A stretch of DNA of 64,000 bases from Oscillospiraceae bacterium. GTDB taxonomy: Bacteria > Bacillota > Clostridia > Oscillospirales > Oscillospiraceae. The DNA is taken from contig CAJTEA010000007.1 in the NCBI GenBank assembly GCA_910575265.1, forward strand, positions 1 through 64,000, given 5' to 3'. The number at the start of each line of letters is the position of its first letter. Positions within the stretch are counted from its first letter, which is position 1. Of this stretch, positions 9,448-16,919 are shown piece by piece. Below the pieces are notes generated by a model. The model worked only from the letters and a program-made list of their open reading frames with translations. It was not told where the DNA came from and did no database searches. Both the position numbers and the translations under genes were made by a program.

Positions 9448-10326
9448 TTACTTGCTCCGGCGGGCCAATTGCTGGGCCAGCCAGATATGGAAGGACGGAT
9501 CCGCGAAGTCGCCGAGGGCTTCTATCCCACGTCGGGTCAGCTGCTCTACTTGTGAGGCGCAGCCGTCCAGACCCAGCGCAGTGACAAAGGTACTCTTCTT
9601 ATTCATCTGGTCGGAGCCCACCGGTTTACCCAACTCCTCCTGAGAGCTGATAACATCCAGCATATCGTCCCGGATCTGGAAGGCCCGCCCCAGCGACTGC
9701 GCATAGGTTCGCACCCGGAGCCTCGCCTCTTCATTGCTGCCGGCCGCGATACAGCCCAGCTCAGCGGCGGCGGAAATAATCGCCCCGGTCTTGAGGCTTT
9801 GGAGCAGCTCCAGTTCCTCCCTGTCCAGTGCCTGACCCTCCCCAGCCATATCCAAGGCCTGTCCGCCCACCATACCGGCAGAACCGGCGGCCTGGGACAG
9901 ACACTTGACCGCTTCCACGATCTGGCTGGCGGGCAAATCGGCCCGGGTCAACTGTTCAAAGGCGGCGGTAAGCAGAGCGTCTCCCGCCAAAATGGCGGTG
10001 GCCTCCCCATAGACCACATGGTTGGTAGGCCGGCCCCGGCGCAGGTTATCGTCATCCATGGCGGGCAGATCATCATGGATCAGGGAATACGTATGGACCA
10101 TCTCCACCGCGCAAGCAAAGGGCAGGGCTGTCTCCGGCCTGCCGCCGCACAGGCGGCAGGTCTCCAAAGTAAGCACCGGACGAATCCGCTTACCGCCGGC
10201 GAGCAGAGAATACTCCATTGCCTCCTGCAAATCAGCGTGACGCGCCTCGGCGGAAAACGACTTGGACAAATAATCTTCAATCAGCGCCCGATCATGGGCA
10301 ATCCGTTCTGTAAAGTAATATTCCAT
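9448..10326 (-). CDS. ispA: Polyprenyl (farnesyl-type) diphosphate synthase
   Basis: This 292-residue enzyme chains isopentenyl diphosphate onto allylic primers to make a short-chain prenyl diphosphate, probably farnesyl diphosphate, for undecaprenyl carrier synthesis. Both Asp-rich motifs are present: DDLPAMDDD followed by RRGRPTNH, and QIRDDMLD. The ATG at 10326 starts one base after the xseB stop. A longer in-frame start at 10356 would overlap xseB and is disfavoured. Geranyl versus farnesyl product length cannot be fixed by eye. Confidence 0.94.
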   Translation of the reverse strand: MEYYFTERIAHDRALIEDYLSKSFSAEARHADLQEAMEYSLLAGGKRIRPVLTLETCRLCGGRPETALPFACAVEMVHTYSLIHDDLPAMDDDNLRRGRPTNHVVYGEATAILAGDALLTAAFEQLTRADLPASQIVEAVKCLSQAAGSAGMVGGQALDMAGEGQALDREELELLQSLKTGAIISAAAELGCIAAGSNEEARLRVRTYAQSLGRAFQIRDDMLDVISSQEELGKPVGSDQMNKKSTFVTALGLDGCASQVEQLTRRGIEALGDFADPSFHIWLAQQLARRSK

Positions 10327-10327
10327 G

Positions 10328-10564
10328 TCAGTTATTGTCCCCAAAGGGCTCCTCAATCATTTCTTCTTTATCTCCCGCTGTAAGCAGGCTGACCTTCTGC
10401 TCCGCCTCGTCCAGCTGGCGGGTACACTCCCGCAGCAGCCTGGCGCCCTCCTCAAAGAGGGTCATCGCCTGTTCCAGCGGGGCGTCCCCCTTCTCCAGCC
10501 GGGACACGATCTCCTCCAGTCGGGCCATGGAGCCTTCAAAATCCAGCTTTTTTCTTGTTGCCAT
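10328..10564 (-). CDS. xseB: Exodeoxyribonuclease VII small subunit
   Basis: XseB is the small helical subunit that binds XseA to form exonuclease VII, which degrades single-stranded DNA to oligonucleotides. The 78-residue protein has the typical hairpin FEGSMARLEEIVSRLEKGD and LEQAMTLFEEGARLL. It lies 21 bases after xseA, and its stop is one base before ispA. Confidence 0.94.
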   Translation of the reverse strand: MATRKKLDFEGSMARLEEIVSRLEKGDAPLEQAMTLFEEGARLLRECTRQLDEAEQKVSLLTAGDKEEMIEEPFGDNN

Positions 10565-10585
10565 GGTTACGCGCTCCTTTCCCCA

Positions 10586-11845
10586 TTACAGTATCTTACA
10601 ATCTAAACTGCCATCTGACAGAGTCAGCTTCAATAGATCTCCCGGTGCGGTATCTTTCACCGAGGTCAACGCTTTTCCGTCCTCCCGCTGGACAATGGAG
10701 TAGCCCCGGCCAAGTACCTTTAAGGGGCTTAACGCGTCCAGCGCGGCGGCCAGAGTGTTCAGCTGTTCCCATCGCTTCGCGACCATGCGCTCAGCGGCGT
10801 TTGGCAGCGCGCCGGACAGGGCGGTCAGCCGCTCCCGCTGGCCGGAGGCGCAGTGCCGAAGGCCATGAGCCAGCCGGCCGCTCTGAAAGTCCAGCAACAG
10901 CCGTTTCTCCCGAAAATAGGAGGCTGGGTCCGTCATGGGCCGGCTGTTTGCCAGCCGCTCTAAGGTCTGGCGGCGGCGTTCTAACTGGACAGCCATGCTT
11001 CCTTCCAGCCGTTCCCTGTCTCCCAAAAGAGCGGCATATATCTCGTTCTGGTCGGGAACCGCCAGTTCAGCGGCGTTCGAGGGGGTAGACGCCCGCAGAT
11101 CGGCCACAAAGTCGGCAATGGTCACGTCGGGTTCATGACCCACGGCGGAGATAACGGGAATTTCCGCGTTGTAAATAGCCCGGGCTACAACTTCTTCATT
11201 GAACGCCCACAGATCCTCCATAGAGCCGCCGCCCCGGCCAGTGATGATTAAATCCGCCGCCCTCTTCTGGTCGGCCCAGTGGATTGCGGCGGCAATTTCG
11301 CCGGGAGCTTCCACCCCTTGAACCCGTACCGGAATCACCTTCACCTCAGCCAGCGGCCACCGAGCCCCCAAAATTCGGATCATATCCCGTACCGCCGCGC
11401 CGGCGGGCGAGGTAATCAGGGCAATTTTCCCGGGAAATTCCGGGATGGGCTTTTTATGCTCCGGGGCAAACAGTCCCTCACAGAACAGCTTTTCCTTCAG
11501 CTGTTCAAACGCCAGGGCCAAATCACCCACACCCTCCGGCGTAAGGCGGACACAGTAGAGCTGATACTGCCCATCCCGCGGAAAGACAGTCACCCGGCCG
11601 GCAGCGATCACCTGCATCCCGTTTTGAGGCCGAAATCGCAACGACTGAGCGTCCCCCCGAAACATGACACACCGCAGGGCGCCCTCTCCGTCTTTGAGGG
11701 TAAAATAATGGTGCCCGGAGGGATACATTTTATAGTTGGACAGCTCCCCCCGCACCAAAAGACCAGACAGTAAGCGGTCCCGGTCCATCATATTTTTTAA
11801 ATATTGGCCTACCTGACTGGGGGTCAGGATCGTGTCTTCTCTCAT
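10586..11845 (-). CDS. xseA: Exodeoxyribonuclease VII large subunit
   Basis: XseA is the catalytic subunit of exonuclease VII. The 419-residue protein has an N-terminal OB-fold (TPSQVGQYLKNM and LVRGELSNYK near the start) and the central catalytic block with ITSPAGAAVRDM and IITGRGGGSMEDLWAFN. A Leu/Arg-rich helical region ends in the conserved LGRGYSIVQ block. The ATG at 11845 overlaps the stop of the upstream gene (ATGA). An upstream in-frame start would lie inside that gene. Confidence 0.95.
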   Translation of the reverse strand: MREDTILTPSQVGQYLKNMMDRDRLLSGLLVRGELSNYKMYPSGHHYFTLKDGEGALRCVMFRGDAQSLRFRPQNGMQVIAAGRVTVFPRDGQYQLYCVRLTPEGVGDLALAFEQLKEKLFCEGLFAPEHKKPIPEFPGKIALITSPAGAAVRDMIRILGARWPLAEVKVIPVRVQGVEAPGEIAAAIHWADQKRAADLIITGRGGGSMEDLWAFNEEVVARAIYNAEIPVISAVGHEPDVTIADFVADLRASTPSNAAELAVPDQNEIYAALLGDRERLEGSMAVQLERRRQTLERLANSRPMTDPASYFREKRLLLDFQSGRLAHGLRHCASGQRERLTALSGALPNAAERMVAKRWEQLNTLAAALDALSPLKVLGRGYSIVQREDGKALTSVKDTAPGDLLKLTLSDGSLDCKIL

Positions 11846-12789
11846 CGTGATCCCTCCCTCCGGGCCGCCTCTAAGGCACGCCATGTCAGGATGGCTGTTC
11901 CCATGGCGTTGTCGGTGGCATATCCGGGCTCCGCGAAAATCGCTCCGCAGAGGGCTTTCAGCTCTACCCGCAGCCGGGAGTTGGAGGCCACGCCTCCAGA
12001 GCAGAGCACCGGCAGCCCAGGATAGCGGCGTTGAGCTTCTTGGGTGGCCCGCAGTACAATATGAAAAACAGCGTCCAGCGCGAAGCGGGCAATCTTGGCC
12101 GGCGGTTCACCCTTTTCCCATAGTGCCTTCACCTGATTCTCCATACCGGACAGAGAAAATGTAAGGTCTTTTAACTTAACATGCGGTTCGCTGACCACGT
12201 CCGCCTGGGCACACAGTTCGTCCAGTGCTTTTCCCGCCGGAAATTGCAGTCCCAGCAGTACTCCTGTCCGGTCAATGAGCTGACCGGCAGATAGATCGCT
12301 TGTGCCGCCGATAATCTCAGCGGATACTGTATAGTTTTCTGGCTTTACAAGGAGCAGTTCTGTAGTCCCGCCGGACAAATGCCAGGCTAAAAACGGACTG
12401 TCCAGAAGTTCCAGCCGCCCAGCGGACCAGGCGGCAGCGGCCAGATGCCCCTGCTGATGGGAATGGGCGTAAAAGGGAATACATTGCGCGGCGGCGATTC
12501 CCCGTCCCTGGGATTCTCCTGCCAGAAAGCAGGGCATATAGGAGCCTTCTATCGCTCTGGGACGGGTAGAGGCCCCCACTGCTTCCAATTCAGTGAGATA
12601 CCCCTCCACCGCCAGCTGTTCCAGCAGGCCGGGCAGACGCTTCACATGCTGAAACAAAGCGTCGCTCTGACGCAAACCCAACTCTCCAGGCCGCACATCC
12701 AACAGACGACCGGTATTGATCCCCTCCACCCCGTCGAAAACGGCTGTGGAGGTCGTATAATTGCTGGTATCCAGCCCCAGGACAGTCAT
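11842..12789 (-). CDS. TsaD/Kae1-like (M22 family) protein, paralogue
   Basis: The 315-residue protein has the ASKHA fold of TsaD, which carries out threonylcarbamoyl transfer in t6A synthesis. It opens with VLGLDTSNYTTS, keeps a metal-binding pair as HSHQQGH (about 116-122) and ends with CSGGVASNSRLR and a GYATDNAMG block. The sequence diverges from canonical TsaD, and a tsaB gene lies at the other end of this window, outside this operon. I infer this is a paralogue of unknown substrate rather than the main TsaD. It overlaps xseA and nusB by four bases on each side. Confidence 0.75.
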   Translation of the reverse strand: MTVLGLDTSNYTTSTAVFDGVEGINTGRLLDVRPGELGLRQSDALFQHVKRLPGLLEQLAVEGYLTELEAVGASTRPRAIEGSYMPCFLAGESQGRGIAAAQCIPFYAHSHQQGHLAAAAWSAGRLELLDSPFLAWHLSGGTTELLLVKPENYTVSAEIIGGTSDLSAGQLIDRTGVLLGLQFPAGKALDELCAQADVVSEPHVKLKDLTFSLSGMENQVKALWEKGEPPAKIARFALDAVFHIVLRATQEAQRRYPGLPVLCSGGVASNSRLRVELKALCGAIFAEPGYATDNAMGTAILTWRALEAARREGSR

Positions 12790-13286
12790 CCGTCCTCTCC
12801 TCCCTGAATCTCCGTTTTCTTTTCAGGTCTGGGCGGTGTATCTTCAAACTCCGCACGGACAAAGGAACCTAAAATACCATTGAGGAAGGAGACCACCTCC
12901 ACCGGTTCATACTTCTTGGCAATCTCCACTGCCTCGTTAATGGCGGCGGCGTTGGGAATATCGGACATGTACAGCACCTCATACATAGCGGTGCGCATCA
13001 CAGCTGCCGCCATCCGGGGAATACGTGCAAAGGCCCAGCCCACCGAATATCGGCTGATGTAGTCGTCCAGCTCCGCCCCGTGGGAGAACACGCCCTGGAC
13101 CAGCTCCCGTATGTAACGTTCCTGCTTCTCATTGGGAAATTGGGCATAGAGGGGCAGCTCTTCCGATAACTCCTGAAACCGCTCCTGGGTCAGCTCGGCG
13201 TCCAGAATTTCCTGAGCGCTGCGGTTGTCAAAGCCCAGAGCAAAAATAATATGCACGGCGATCTCTCTCGCGTTGCTTCTAGTCAT
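12786..13286 (-). CDS. nusB: Transcription antitermination factor NusB
   Basis: NusB pairs with NusE (S10) on boxA RNA during rRNA antitermination. The 166-residue all-helical protein begins TRSNAREIAVHIIF and keeps YISRYSVGWAFARIPRMAAAVM and INEAVEIAKKYE. The ATG at 13286 is chosen because GGGAGG lies eight bases upstream. Two earlier in-frame ATGs at 13313 and 13319 lack a site. It is the first gene of the operon. A TATAAT at 13342-13337 on the minus strand is a likely -10, but I see no good -35. Confidence 0.93.
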   Translation of the reverse strand: MTRSNAREIAVHIIFALGFDNRSAQEILDAELTQERFQELSEELPLYAQFPNEKQERYIRELVQGVFSHGAELDDYISRYSVGWAFARIPRMAAAVMRTAMYEVLYMSDIPNAAAINEAVEIAKKYEPVEVVSFLNGILGSFVRAEFEDTPPRPEKKTEIQGGEDG

Positions 13287-13431
13287 AGGTACATCCTCCC
13301 GGGTCATTTTCATAGAACACAAAACTCTGTTCTCATATTATATACATGAATATACAAAAAGAAAAGCCCTATTTTGAAAATCTTGCTTTAAATCTTTTTG
13401 GGTTGTTCAACATGGCAAGGCGACCAAACAA

Positions 13432-13461
13432 GCAAAGGGAGCGCCGAAGCGCTCCCTTGTT
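13432..13461 (-). terminator. Rho-independent terminator after aldolase gene
   Basis: A ten-base GC-rich stem with a TTCG tetraloop (AAGGGAGCGC / GCGCTCCCTT) lies 15 bases after the fba stop on the minus strand. The following stretch is only moderately T-rich. Confidence 0.7.
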
Positions 13462-13475
13462 GAAAGCTGAATGAA

Positions 13476-14447
13476 TCAGGCCTTGCCGTTGCAGCCCAGA
13501 ACGTCCACCAGCTTGTGGCGGACCAGCTCCTTGATGTTGGCGCGGGCAGGCTTGAGGTACTGGCGGGGATCGAAGTGATCGGGGTGCTCGTTGAAGTACT
13601 GACGGACGGTGCCGGTCAGAGCCAGACGCAGGTCGGAGTCGATGTTGATCTTGCAGACCGCGCTCTCAGCGGCCTTACGCAGCTGGGACTCGGGGATGCC
13701 TACTGCATCGGGCATCTTGCCGCCGTTGGAGTTGATCATCTTCACGTAGTTCTGGGGTACGGAAGAGGAACCGTGGAGCACGATGGGGAAGCCGGGCAGA
13801 CGCTTGACAACCTCTTCCAGGATGTCGAAGCGCAGAGGCGGGGGCAGCAGCTCACCGGTAGCGGGGTCGCGGGTACACTGGGCGGCGGTGAACTTGTAAG
13901 CGCCGTGGCTGGTGCCGATGGCGATGGCCAGGGAGTCGCAGCCGGTCTTGGAGACGAACTCCTCCACCTCTTCGGGGCGGGTGTAGTGGGACTCCTCGGC
14001 GGAGACCTTCACGTCATCCTCCACGCCGGCCAGAGCGCCCAGCTCGGCCTCGACCACCACACCGTGGTCATGGGCGTACTTGACCACCTCTTTGGTGCCC
14101 TCGATGTTCTCAGCGAAAGACTTGGAGGACAGGTCGATCATGACGGAGGTGAAGCCGTCGTCGATGCAGGACTTGCAGGTCTCAAAGCTGTCGCCGTGGT
14201 CCAGGTGGAGCACGATGGGAATCTCGGGGCACTCGATCACGGCGGCCTCCACCAGCTTTACCAGATAGGTACGGTTGGCGTAGGCGCGGGCGCCCTTGGA
14301 TACCTGAAGGATCACAGGTGCCTTCTCCTCACGGCAGGCCTCGGTGATGCCCTGGATGATCTCCATGTTGTTGACGTTGAAAGCGCCGACGGCGTAACCG
14401 CCGTTATAGGCTTTCTTAAACATTTCGGTAGAAGTAACAAGGGGCAT
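13476..14447 (-). CDS. fba: Class II fructose-1,6-bisphosphate aldolase
   Basis: This Zn2+-dependent enzyme splits fructose 1,6-bisphosphate into DHAP and glyceraldehyde 3-phosphate. The 323-residue protein shows the class II zinc and active-site blocks: VLHLDHGDSFE (about 78-88), IDLSSKSFAENIE, EAELGALAGVED, IAIGTSHGAYKF, IVLHGSSSV and NIDSDLRLA. The ATG is preceded by a strong AGGAGG. It lies 36 bases after a small Cys-rich gene on the same strand and is encoded divergently from the phosphofructokinase, the preceding glycolytic step. Confidence 0.96.
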   Translation of the reverse strand: MPLVTSTEMFKKAYNGGYAVGAFNVNNMEIIQGITEACREEKAPVILQVSKGARAYANRTYLVKLVEAAVIECPEIPIVLHLDHGDSFETCKSCIDDGFTSVMIDLSSKSFAENIEGTKEVVKYAHDHGVVVEAELGALAGVEDDVKVSAEESHYTRPEEVEEFVSKTGCDSLAIAIGTSHGAYKFTAAQCTRDPATGELLPPPLRFDILEEVVKRLPGFPIVLHGSSSVPQNYVKMINSNGGKMPDAVGIPESQLRKAAESAVCKINIDSDLRLALTGTVRQYFNEHPDHFDPRQYLKPARANIKELVRHKLVDVLGCNGKA

Positions 14448-14482
14448 GGGAATAACCTCCTTATAATAATGTCCCTTTTATT

Positions 14483-14869
14483 TTACCACATTTTCCCCAG
14501 ATTGCAACAGGCAACGGGGAAAAAACTCCAGCGGGACAGGCTACGCTTTTGTGGGATTTGTGAGAGGCTTTCAAAAGTTGAGGCGGCAGAGATTCCGTGC
14601 TTTCCTGTCTTTATAAATTCTACCAGCTTCTCCACATCATCAAAATCATCATAATCGCCGTTGATTCCCTCACGGTGATACACGATTCCCTTTTTACAGG
14701 TCTCCTCACAGGCATAGCAATGTGAGATCCCCCGCTCCTTGGAACACCTTCTGTTTTCGCGCCAGTCTCTGTCAGGGCACTCTCCTGAATCACAACCGCC
14801 GCAGTTCACATTCTCTGAACACAAGCGGCACGCAAGTCCACATCTTGCAATTCCTGATGCCCGTTTCAT
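14483..14869 (-). CDS. DUF3795-like cysteine-rich protein, apparently shortened
   Basis: The 128-residue frame starts at an ATG behind AGGAGG and opens with a Cys-rich region (ARCGLACRLC, CGGCDSGECP, HCYACEETC) like small putative metal-binding DUF3795 proteins. After EETCKKG the sequence jumps directly to IVYHREGINGDYDDF. From memory, family members carry about 30 more residues between these blocks, so an in-frame internal deletion is likely. The roughly 40-residue tail after FIKTGK also looks atypical. Function is unknown and the protein may be non-functional. Confidence 0.6.
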   Translation of the reverse strand: MKRASGIARCGLACRLCSENVNCGGCDSGECPDRDWRENRRCSKERGISHCYACEETCKKGIVYHREGINGDYDDFDDVEKLVEFIKTGKHGISAASTFESLSQIPQKRSLSRWSFFPVACCNLGKMW

Positions 14870-14953
14870 CTTTTTCCTCCTGAAATAATATTTCCACTCC
14901 GATTTTACTACTACCCACACTATAACGCGAGATAAAGTCGGCGATTCTCCCCG

Positions 14954-14982
14954 TTTACAAGGGCAAAAGTTTTTGCTATAAT
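14954..14982 (+). promoter_or_regulatory. Sigma-A-type promoter of phosphofructokinase gene
   Basis: TTTACA (14954-14959), a 17-base spacer and a perfect TATAAT (14977-14982) lie 63 bases upstream of the phosphofructokinase ATG. Confidence 0.75.
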
Positions 14983-15044
14983 ATTCCTGTTTAAAGTCAT
15001 ATCCCGTCCCGCGAAGGATAATTGAATTTTGGAGGTAAATCAAC

Positions 15045-16286
15045 ATGAGCAACACATTAAAGGGCGCCCTGATTATCGGTCAGTCCGGCGGCCCCACCTC
15101 GGTCATCAACGCCAGCGCTTACGGTGTCATCCGCACCGCCCTGGACAACCCGGACATCACCGCTGTCTACGGCGCGGCCCACGGCATCAAGGGCGTGCTC
15201 AACGACAAGCTGTACGACATGGGCCAGGAGGACGCCAAGGAACTGGAGCTGCTGCTCAATACCCCCTCCTCTGAGCTGGGCTCCTGCCGCTACAAGATTG
15301 CCGACCCCGACGCCGATGACACCGACTACAAGCGCATCCTGGAAATTTTCAAAAAGTACGATGTGCGTTACTTCTTCTACAACGGCGGCAACGACTCCAT
15401 GGACACCTGCAACAAGATCTCCAAGTATATGCAGAAGGTGGGCTACGAGTGCCGCATCATGGGCGTACCCAAGACCATCGACAACGACCTATTCGGCACT
15501 GACCACTGCCCCGGCTTCGCCTCCGCCGCCAAGTATATCGCTACCTCCTGCGCCGAGGTGTACAAGGACGCCCGGGTGTATGACACCGGCATGGTGACCG
15601 TTATCGAGATTATGGGCCGCCACGCCGGCTGGCTGGCTGGCGCCGCCGCTCTGGCCGGTGTGGTGGGCTGTGCCCCCGACCTGGTCTACCTCCCCGAGGT
15701 GGACTTTGACATGGACAAGTTCCTGGCCGACGTGGACCGCATCTACAAGGAGAAGGGCAACTGCATCGCCGCCGTCTCCGAGGGCATCCACTACGCCGAC
15801 GGCACCTTCGTCTCCGAGGCCAAGACCTCCGCCACCGACGGCTTCGGCCACGCCCAGCTGGGCGGTCTGGCCGCTCTGCTGGCCAACGTGGTCAAGGAGC
15901 GCACCGGCGCCAAGGTCCGGGGTATCGAGCTGTCCCTGCTCCAGCGCTGCGGCGCCCATGTGGCGTCCCGCACCGATATCGACGAGTCCTTCCTGGCCGG
16001 CAAAACCGCGGTGGAAGCCGCCGTGGCCGGCGAGACCGACAAGATGGTGGGCTTCGAGTGCACCCGCGAGGGCGGCAAGTACACCTGCAAGACCAAGCTG
16101 TTTAACCTGTCTGAGGTGGCCAACTTCGAGAAGAAGGTCCCCCTGGAGTGGATTAACGCCGAGCACAACGGCGTGACCCAGGCCTTCATCGACTACGCCC
16201 TCCCCCTCATCCAGGGTGCGGCTGAGGCTCCCACTGAGCAGGGTCTCCCCCGCTTCGCCCGGCTGAAAAAGGTTCTGGCAAAATAA
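15045..16286 (+). CDS. pfp: Diphosphate-dependent 6-phosphofructokinase (PPi-PFK)
   Basis: The 413-residue enzyme phosphorylates fructose 6-phosphate. Phosphoryl donor can be read from two sites. The GGDGS motif of ATP enzymes is GGNDS here, with Asp117 in place of the permissive Gly, and the next motif is PKTIDND with Lys143 instead of Gly. Both changes are the accepted signature of pyrophosphate-specific enzymes, which work reversibly. MGRHAGWLA and the substrate-binding regions are intact. The codon use is very strongly biased to C/G-ending codons, suggesting high expression. A GGAGG site and strong promoter precede it. Confidence 0.93.
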   Translation: MSNTLKGALIIGQSGGPTSVINASAYGVIRTALDNPDITAVYGAAHGIKGVLNDKLYDMGQEDAKELELLLNTPSSELGSCRYKIADPDADDTDYKRILEIFKKYDVRYFFYNGGNDSMDTCNKISKYMQKVGYECRIMGVPKTIDNDLFGTDHCPGFASAAKYIATSCAEVYKDARVYDTGMVTVIEIMGRHAGWLAGAAALAGVVGCAPDLVYLPEVDFDMDKFLADVDRIYKEKGNCIAAVSEGIHYADGTFVSEAKTSATDGFGHAQLGGLAALLANVVKERTGAKVRGIELSLLQRCGAHVASRTDIDESFLAGKTAVEAAVAGETDKMVGFECTREGGKYTCKTKLFNLSEVANFEKKVPLEWINAEHNGVTQAFIDYALPLIQGAAEAPTEQGLPRFARLKKVLAK

Positions 16287-16292
16287 AATGAA

Positions 16293-16320
16293 CGCCCGCC
16301 CCAACTGGGGCGGGCTCAAC
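16293..16320 (+). terminator. Hairpin terminator after phosphofructokinase gene
   Basis: A nine-base GC stem (GCCCGCCCC / GGGGCGGGC) with an AACT loop begins seven bases after the stop. The T-tail is weak. Confidence 0.65.
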
Positions 16321-16338
16321 GTTTCATTCTAAAATCCC

Positions 16339-16384
16339 TTAACTTTTGTCATTGCATAATTTATAATAAAAGCAGTGACAAAAG
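16339..16384 (+). promoter_or_regulatory. Promoter with flanking inverted repeat (putative RHH operator)
   Basis: TTAACT (16339-16344), a 17-base spacer and TATAAT (16362-16367) form a promoter. A perfect nine-base inverted repeat brackets its core: CTTTTGTCA at 16343-16351 and TGACAAAAG at 16376-16384. The downstream gene encodes a ribbon-helix-helix protein, so autoregulation through this repeat is a reasonable inference. Confidence 0.6.
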
Positions 16385-16396
16385 TGAGGTGAAACA

Positions 16397-16579
16397 ATGT
16401 CACCCAAGACCGGACGTCCAATCAAAGGAGCAAGTAAACGGGATAAAAACCTTCAGATTCGTATCAACACGGAAGAGCTGGCATTGCTTGATGAATGTGC
16501 GCAGCTATTGGATATTTCCCGGACTGATGTGATAAACAAAGGAATCAGGCTTGTAAAAAAAGAATTGGACAACAAATAA
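16397..16579 (+). CDS. Ribbon-helix-helix (CopG/Arc-type) DNA-binding protein
   Basis: The 60-residue protein has a basic N-terminus (TGRPIKGASKRDK), a single strand NLQIRINTEE and two helices ending in DISRTDVINKGIRLVKKEL, the typical ribbon-helix-helix layout. Such small regulators bind as dimers to inverted repeats and often repress their own promoter. A perfect inverted repeat lies over its promoter. A second small gene follows on the same strand. They may be remnants of a mobile element or a small two-gene module. Confidence 0.75.
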   Translation: MSPKTGRPIKGASKRDKNLQIRINTEELALLDECAQLLDISRTDVINKGIRLVKKELDNK

Positions 16580-16681
16580 CGGAAACGCCCCACCGTCGAA
16601 AGTTGAGCGAATCCGTTATTGATACCATCTGGTAAATCCAACTATACCACGCCTCCCGGTGAAAATCAAGGAGGAAAAACA

Positions 16682-16885
16682 ATGGAATTGCGCAAAGCGG
16701 TATTAGCCCTGGAAGAGCCGGCAAGACAAATGAACGAGGGTATCAACGCGGTCGGTATTATGGTAATTGGACTTTTCGCGCACGAGGATCCCTATGCGGA
16801 TGGATTTCACGCCATTTGGCGCTGCTTATGTGACGCAAATGAGGTGTTCCAGAAGCAACTTCAAACCTGTTTGGAGTTCATTTAA
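16682..16885 (+). CDS. Small hypothetical protein (67 aa)
   Basis: An ATG at 16682 stands behind a good GGAGG site. The encoded protein is helical and mixed-charge (KAVLALEEPARQMN, then GIMVIGLFAHEDPYADGFHAIW) with two cysteines in the second half. I do not recognise a family. It follows the RHH gene by about 100 bases and ends just before a strong terminator, so it is probably the second gene of that transcript. Confidence 0.55.
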   Translation: MELRKAVLALEEPARQMNEGINAVGIMVIGLFAHEDPYADGFHAIWRCLCDANEVFQKQLQTCLEFI

Positions 16886-16891
16886 TTGACC

Positions 16892-16919
16892 AACAGCGGC
16901 CTTACAGGCCGCTGTTTTC
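16892..16919 (+). terminator. Rho-independent terminator between convergent genes
   Basis: A perfect ten-base stem (AACAGCGGCC / GGCCGCTGTT) with a TTACA loop is followed by TTTCATT. It ends the small-gene transcript. The stop of the opposite radical SAM gene overlaps its right edge. Confidence 0.85.

Noticed and set aside
14489-14521. Possible terminator TTTTCCCC...GGGGAAAA inside the end of the DUF3795-like gene
   Set aside because: The stem is followed by TGTGG on the minus strand and lies within coding sequence, with no T-run in the gene's direction.
13515-14654. 379-codon plus-strand open frame over the aldolase gene
   Set aside because: Glycine/leucine/valine-rich mirror of the highly biased fba coding strand, with no motif or ribosome site.
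15489-16319. 276-codon minus-strand frame opposite phosphofructokinase
   Set aside because: Gly/Val/His-rich shadow frame covering the convincing PPi-PFK motifs.
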